Of a DNA stretch of 64,000 nucleotides, positions 59,855 to 64,000 are shown piece by piece. The DNA comes from Bog-473 sp963779735 (GTDB lineage Bacteria; Actinomycetota; Acidimicrobiia; Acidimicrobiales; RAAP-2): assembly GCA_963779735.1 (NCBI GenBank), contig CAVZZJ010000007.1, forward strand, positions 186,001 to 250,000, read 5' to 3'. The first letter of the stretch is position 1. Each line of letters begins with the position of its first letter. The notes beneath the pieces are model-generated. The model was given only the letters and a program-made list of their open reading frames with translations, ran no database searches and was not told where the DNA came from. The position numbers and the translations under genes are program-made.

Positions 59855-61810
59855 ATGATCAAGACCCGGGATCGAGAAGGGGGCGCGTTGGTCACGTTCA
59901 CCCTCCCCGCCGCGGTGAACGCCGAGCATGTGGCCGTTTGCGGGGAGTGGAACGGCTGGGCAGCCGACCGCGACATCATGGAACAGGTTGCGGACGGCTT
60001 TTCCCTCGTCATCAGGCTCGAACCGGGTCGGGTCTACCGGTTCCGGTACCTGCTCGACGGAAGCCGCTGGGAGAACGACTGGGCCGCCGACTCCTACGTC
60101 CCCAACGGGTACGGCAGCGACGATTCCGTGGTGGACCTGACGGACCTTCCCGACGCCGCTGACCTTCCCGACGCCGCTGACCTTCCCGACGCCGCTGACC
60201 TTCCCGACGCCGCTGACCTTCCCGACGCCGGCAACGCCTCCGATACGGACCTCGCAGCCTCGGTCGAGGCCAGACCGGTGGTCGTACCCGAGCCGGACCA
60301 CCCGGCGCGCAACGGCGACGTCTCCCTCGAGCGGGAGGCCAAGCTGGTGGCTCCCGACACGCTCGAGCTCCCGGATCTGTCCGCTCTCGTCCCGGGCGCA
60401 ACGGCCGCGGTGTTGCCAGTGGTGCGGCTCGATGCCACCTACTACGACACCGCGGACCTGCGTCTGGCGCGGTCGGGGATCACCCTGCGCCACCGGGGCG
60501 GCGAGTCGGGCCCCGCGTGGACGGTGAAGTTTCCCGAGGACAGCTCGGGTTCGGACCTGGTGCGAACCGAGATCCGCCTTGAAGGCCCGGCGGAGCAGGT
60601 GCCGCGGTCGGCGTCGGAATTGGTGCTCGCCACGGCACGCACCGCCGCGCTGGAACCGGTCGTTCGCCTGACCACGGTCCGGCGTCCGGTGGACATCCGA
60701 GACAGGGAAGGGGCGCTCCTCGCCGAGGTCGTCGACGACATCGTCGTCGTCCACAACGGAGTTCCCGCTGGTCGGTTCCGGGAAGTCGAGGTAGAGCTCC
60801 GTGCGCCCGAAGGCAACGGACATCTGCTCGCCGCGGCCGTTTCCCGCCTCCTCGAGGCCGGATGCAAGGAAGAGGCTCCGGTTCCCAAGCTCGTGCGCGC
60901 CCTCGGGGAGCGGGCGACCCGTCCGGCGGACGTGGTCGTCCCCGCCCTGGCCCCAACGCCCATGGCGCCCGATGTGGTGTCTTATGCGGTCGCCCGCTCC
61001 GTGGCCCAGATCATCCGGCACGATCCGGGTGCCCGACTGGGAACCGATCCCGAGAGCGTGCACAAGCTGAGGGTGGCCGCTCGCCGGCTGCGGTCGGACC
61101 TGCACAGCTTCTCTCCCTTGCTGGACGCACAACGGCTTGCCCCCGTCCGGGCAGAGCTCAGCTGGCTGGGCGGCGTGGTCGGCGCGGTGCGGGATACCGA
61201 CGTGCTCGGTGCCCGCCTCCGGGAGCTCCACGACGTCGACACGCCGGGATTCGCCATGCTCATGTCGCGGCTGGACTGCGAGGCGGCCGGGGCCCGCGAC
61301 GCCATGCTCGAAGCCCTACGCGGCGCTCGCTATCTCGAGCTGCTCGACACCCTGGTCGTCGTGGCCGCGGCACCGCCGTTCGTCAAGCGGCGCCCGTTCA
61401 CCCGCCGGTCCTCGGCCAAGATCGCTGCGAAGATCGCTCGAAAGCCGTGGCGCCGCCTCGTTGACGCCGTGGACGCGCTCGACCCCCATCCGTCCGACGG
61501 CGACCTGCACAAGATACGCATCCTGGCCAAGCGGTGCCGGTATGCCGCGGAAGCCGTGGCCCCCCTCGCCGGTCCGAAGGCGGCCTCCTTCGCATCGGCG
61601 GTGGCCGATCTGCAGACGGTCCTCGGAGACCATCAGGACACCGTCGTGGCGGAGTGCTGGCTGCGCAGCGTCGTTCCTGCGAGCCCGGCCGAGCGAACGG
61701 CCGCCCTGGAGCTGATCGCCCTCGAACAGCGTCTACGGATAGAGTTGCGGGCCAAGTGGCCGGCCGTCTGGCGGGCCGCATCCTCGAAGTCGCTTCGCTC
61801 CTGGCTCTGA
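59855..61810 (+). CDS. Predicted CBM48-like/CYTH/CHAD fusion protein
   Basis: A 651-residue fusion. Residues 12-92 resemble the AMPK/isoamylase-type glycogen-binding fold: VAVCGEWNGWAADRDIMEQV, then YRFRYLLDGSRWENDW. Residues 98-125 are five copies of DLPDAA. Residues about 157-350 form a CYTH triphosphate-tunnel domain with EREAK at 159-163 and LDATYYDTADLRLARSGITL. Residues about 375-650 form a CHAD domain with the basic helix ESVHKLRVAARRLRSDLHSF. CYTH and CHAD bind or cut polyphosphate or triphosphates. ATG 59855 is within GGGGAGATG. Domain identities come from motif recognition; the first domain is the least certain. Confidence 0.85.
   Translation: MIKTRDREGGALVTFTLPAAVNAEHVAVCGEWNGWAADRDIMEQVADGFSLVIRLEPGRVYRFRYLLDGSRWENDWAADSYVPNGYGSDDSVVDLTDLPDAADLPDAADLPDAADLPDAADLPDAGNASDTDLAASVEARPVVVPEPDHPARNGDVSLEREAKLVAPDTLELPDLSALVPGATAAVLPVVRLDATYYDTADLRLARSGITLRHRGGESGPAWTVKFPEDSSGSDLVRTEIRLEGPAEQVPRSASELVLATARTAALEPVVRLTTVRRPVDIRDREGALLAEVVDDIVVVHNGVPAGRFREVEVELRAPEGNGHLLAAAVSRLLEAGCKEEAPVPKLVRALGERATRPADVVVPALAPTPMAPDVVSYAVARSVAQIIRHDPGARLGTDPESVHKLRVAARRLRSDLHSFSPLLDAQRLAPVRAELSWLGGVVGAVRDTDVLGARLRELHDVDTPGFAMLMSRLDCEAAGARDAMLEALRGARYLELLDTLVVVAAAPPFVKRRPFTRRSSAKIAAKIARKPWRRLVDAVDALDPHPSDGDLHKIRILAKRCRYAAEAVAPLAGPKAASFASAVADLQTVLGDHQDTVVAECWLRSVVPASPAERTAALELIALEQRLRIELRAKWPAVWRAASSKSLRSWL
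60143..60232. repeat. Five tandem 18-bp repeats encoding DLPDAA
   Basis: Five head-to-tail copies of GACCTTCCCGACGCCGCT, the last changing its final bases, encode the linker between the glycogen-binding-like and CYTH domains. Perfect identity of the first four indicates recent expansion. Confidence 0.95.
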
Positions 61811-61954
61811 CGTCGCTGGGCGTCCCGGCGCGGATCGGATCCACGTCGACTGCTCTGGGGGGCACTAGATTTTCAAAAGGGCCGGTGGAACCCGACGCAG
61901 GTGCCAGTTCCAAATTATGCGACAAAGGACAGACGAGGCTCTTCAGTGGGGAAC

Positions 61955-64000
61955 ATGATCAGTCGGCGATACCGCTACGGCGCGAGCTTCATTGACGGCG
62001 CGTCCGGGGTGCGCTTCGAAGGCCACCATCCCCACGAGCGCCCCGATCTGTGGAAGATCTACCTGCGGGAGGCGGAGGGTCGGTATCGCAACTTCGGCTT
62101 CGAGGGCAAGCTGCACCTGCAGGAACTCGAGGAGGGCAACGGCGTACCGCTGTTCTTTTTGGGCATCGACGATCGAGGCCACGCTGTGGCGGGAGTTCGC
62201 TGTCACGGCCCGTTCGAATCGAGTCATCAGGCCTTCATACTCAGGGAGATGGGCGGATCGACCGAGATCGACATGATCGCCCGCACCATCGACGCCGGGA
62301 TCCGACTGGGTGTCATCGAGATAAAGGGTGCGTGGTCCAAGGGCGAGTCGGCCACCGGCCACCGGCTCATAGAGGCCATCGCCCGTGCGGCCACGCACTC
62401 CATGAACTGGCTCGGGGCCGAGCACGCCGTCGCGTCGATCGCGGACACCCTCCTTCCCGCCGGCACCGGGACGGGCGGCAGGATGTTGGGTTCTTCGTCA
62501 GTTCCCTTCCCCGACGAGCGCTACCGGACCGTCGCGCTCATGTGGCACAGGGCGCGCAGCTTGGAGTTGAGCACGCCCGAGCAGCGTCAGGCGTTGCGGG
62601 TCGAGGCCGAGCAGCTTTCTCGTGGTCCCGACACAGTCCGGGTGGGACCGATCGCCTCGGACCCCAAGCACACGAAGGCCTGGCGGCCGATGGTCCTCGA
62701 CGTCCGGCTGAGAGACCAGCGCGAGGTGCTGCGAGTGCTGAGGGGCGACCCCGATCTGCAGGTCATCGACCGTCTCGACGGGCAGCGCGGCGCAGCTCTC
62801 GGATATAAAGCCGACGCCTCCAGCCTCGCTCGACGAGGAAGGCTATCGCTGGATCTACTACCCCTGGCGACGAGCGGTGGTGCGGCTGCTCGGACCTCGC
62901 TCCTTCGGCATGCTCCGACTCGACCGCAACCGCAACAAGCTGACCCGGGCCGAGCAGGCCCGACAGCGCATGCTCCGTATCGGGGTGGTCGGCCTCAGCG
63001 GAGGCCACACGATCGCCCACGTCCTGGCCATGGAGGGCCTGGCGGGGGAGCTCCGCTTGGCCGACTTCGACACGCTGGAGCTGTCCAATCTGAACCGCAT
63101 TCCGGCCAGCGTGCTCGACCTCGGCGTCAACAAGGCCGTGGTGGCCGCCCGTCGCATAGGGGAGATCGACCCGTACCAGCGCGTGACGATGATCCCCGAG
63201 GGCGTCCGTCCGGACAACCTCGAGGCCTTCCTCGACGGTCTCGATCTGGTCATTGAGGAGTGTGACTCCCTGGACGTGAAGGTGCTCGTGCGCGAGGCGG
63301 CCCGGGAGCGACGGATCCCGGTGATCATGGAGACGAGCGATCGGGGAATCCTCGATGTCGAGCGGTTCGACCTCGATCCCGATCGGCCGCTCTTTCACGG
63401 CCTCCTGCAGGGAGTGCACTCGAGCGACCTTGCCGGGCTATCGGTCCAGCAGAAGGCGCCCTATTTGCTGCGCATACTGGGTGCATCGGACATCTCCTCG
63501 CGAGGGGCCGCATCGCTCCTCGAGGTCGGGGAATCGGTCACCGGCTGGCCCCAGCTCGGCAGCGAGGTGACGCTCGGGGCGGCGACGGCGGCCGCCGCCG
63601 TGCGGCGGCTCGGCCAGAACGGGGAGCTGCCCTCCGGTCGCGTTCGCTTCGACATGGAAGAGGTGCTCTCCGGCATCGGCGTCGTCGAGACCGATGCCCA
63701 TGCCGATGCCGATTTCGAGTGTGAGCCTCCCGAGGCGAGAGCGGACCTTCCGTTGCCGGCCGGTGCCGATCCGGTCGAGATCATCGTTGACGCGGCGCGT
63801 TGGGCCCCGTCGGGCGGGAACATCCAGCCTTGGCGGTTCGAAGCCGACGCGAGCGAGATCCGCATGTACCTCGTTCCCGAGCGCTCGACCACCATGGACG
63901 TGCGTCACCGGGGGAGCTACGTGGCCATCGGCGCCGCTCTCTTCAACGCCCGCGTGGCGGCGGCATCGCTGAAGAACCTCGGCGACTACCGCCTGTTCCC
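61955..64000 (+). CDS. Rv1355c-like multidomain protein: FeeM-like acyltransferase, ThiF/E1-like, nitroreductase; frameshift, truncated at window end
   Basis: From ATG 61955 (GTGGGGA upstream), residues 1-250 resemble the N-acyl-amino-acid-synthase/GNAT-like fold: VPLFFLGIDDRGHAVAGVRC and ILREMGGSTEIDMIARTIDA. After about 62790 the reading moves by +1 and continues QLSDIKPTPPASLDEEGYRW. Next comes an E1-like adenylating domain: IGVVGLSGGHTIAHVLAMEG, LRLADFDTLELSNLNRIPAS, VNKAVVAARRIGEIDPYQ. A nitroreductase-like domain then starts at IIVDAARWAPSGGNIQPWRF and runs off the window. The E1-nitroreductase part matches mycobacterial Rv1355c (annotated moeY). Whether the acyltransferase is truly fused or a separate gene depends on the frame change. 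Probable role: adenylation plus redox modification of an acylated small molecule or peptide (inference). Confidence 0.8.

Noticed and set aside
59810..61231. A 473-codon leftward open frame opposite the CHAD fusion gene
   Set aside because: Antisense shadow. Its GVGKVS repeats are only the reverse of the DLPDAA linker.

Overview
The window is a GC-rich, gene-dense chromosomal segment from an actinobacterium, most likely of the class Acidimicrobiia or a close relative. Three things point there. It has an F420-type luciferase-like oxidoreductase and a mycofactocin-type SDR. It has a SigF/RsbW/RsbV module with a SigF-like promoter. A secreted serine hydrolase carries the GGGYWLVA/DGGVFAFGDA repeat unit common in Acidimicrobiia surface proteins. 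This is inference from gene content; I see no rRNA or other phylogenetic marker and recognise no tRNA gene.

The left part (about 1-41 kb) is catabolic. A truncated Leu/Ile/Val-type substrate-binding protein opens the window. After it come an ACMSD-like amidohydrolase translationally coupled to an N-acyl-D-amino-acid deacylase, an SDR, and a leftward operon (5.0-9.6 kb) of alpha/beta esterase, Baeyer-Villiger monooxygenase and a second D-aminoacylase, divergent from a TetR regulator. All three operon genes and the next hydrolase (10.4-11.1 kb) carry frameshifts although their catalytic motifs survive. Then follow a mycofactocin-type SDR, an Abhydrolase_10 protein, another SDR, a flavin oxidoreductase, a Ser/Thr kinase, an EthD protein coupled to an SDR, a methyltransferase, and a RidA-aminotransferase pair. 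At 21.5-24 kb a BlaI/CopY-type regulator with a cysteine cluster sits beside a two-gene membrane operon whose promoter carries a tandem palindrome. At 24-41 kb are a nitroreductase, an SRPBCC protein, a double-domain CoA-transferase, MaoC-type hydratases (one frameshifted), a Bcr-type exporter, an acyl-CoA dehydrogenase with a nearby phosphotransferase (ACAD10/11-like pairing), and a rightward CoA-transferase / amidohydrolase / VOC / GntR cluster.

The right part (41-64 kb) is housekeeping, envelope and regulation: a site-2 protease, PdxH, two paralogous FtsX-type permeases of about 840 residues bracketing a serine hydrolase and two hydroxyacid dehydrogenases, ThpR, a J-domain zinc protein, a GGDEF-EAL protein, a YceH protein, a cNMP-like domain protein and the RsbV-RsbW-SigF operon.

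The window ends with the two most unusual proteins. One is a predicted glycogen-binding/CYTH/CHAD fusion with a five-fold repeat linker. The other is a FeeM-like acyltransferase / E1-like ThiF / nitroreductase polypeptide related to mycobacterial Rv1355c; it has one frameshift and runs off the end.

Single-base frame breaks recur in at least eight genes, mostly at 5-11 kb. Whether they are assembly errors or real decay cannot be decided from sequence alone. Several start sites are moved downstream of the longest ORF where a Shine-Dalgarno sequence or family N-terminus supports it.
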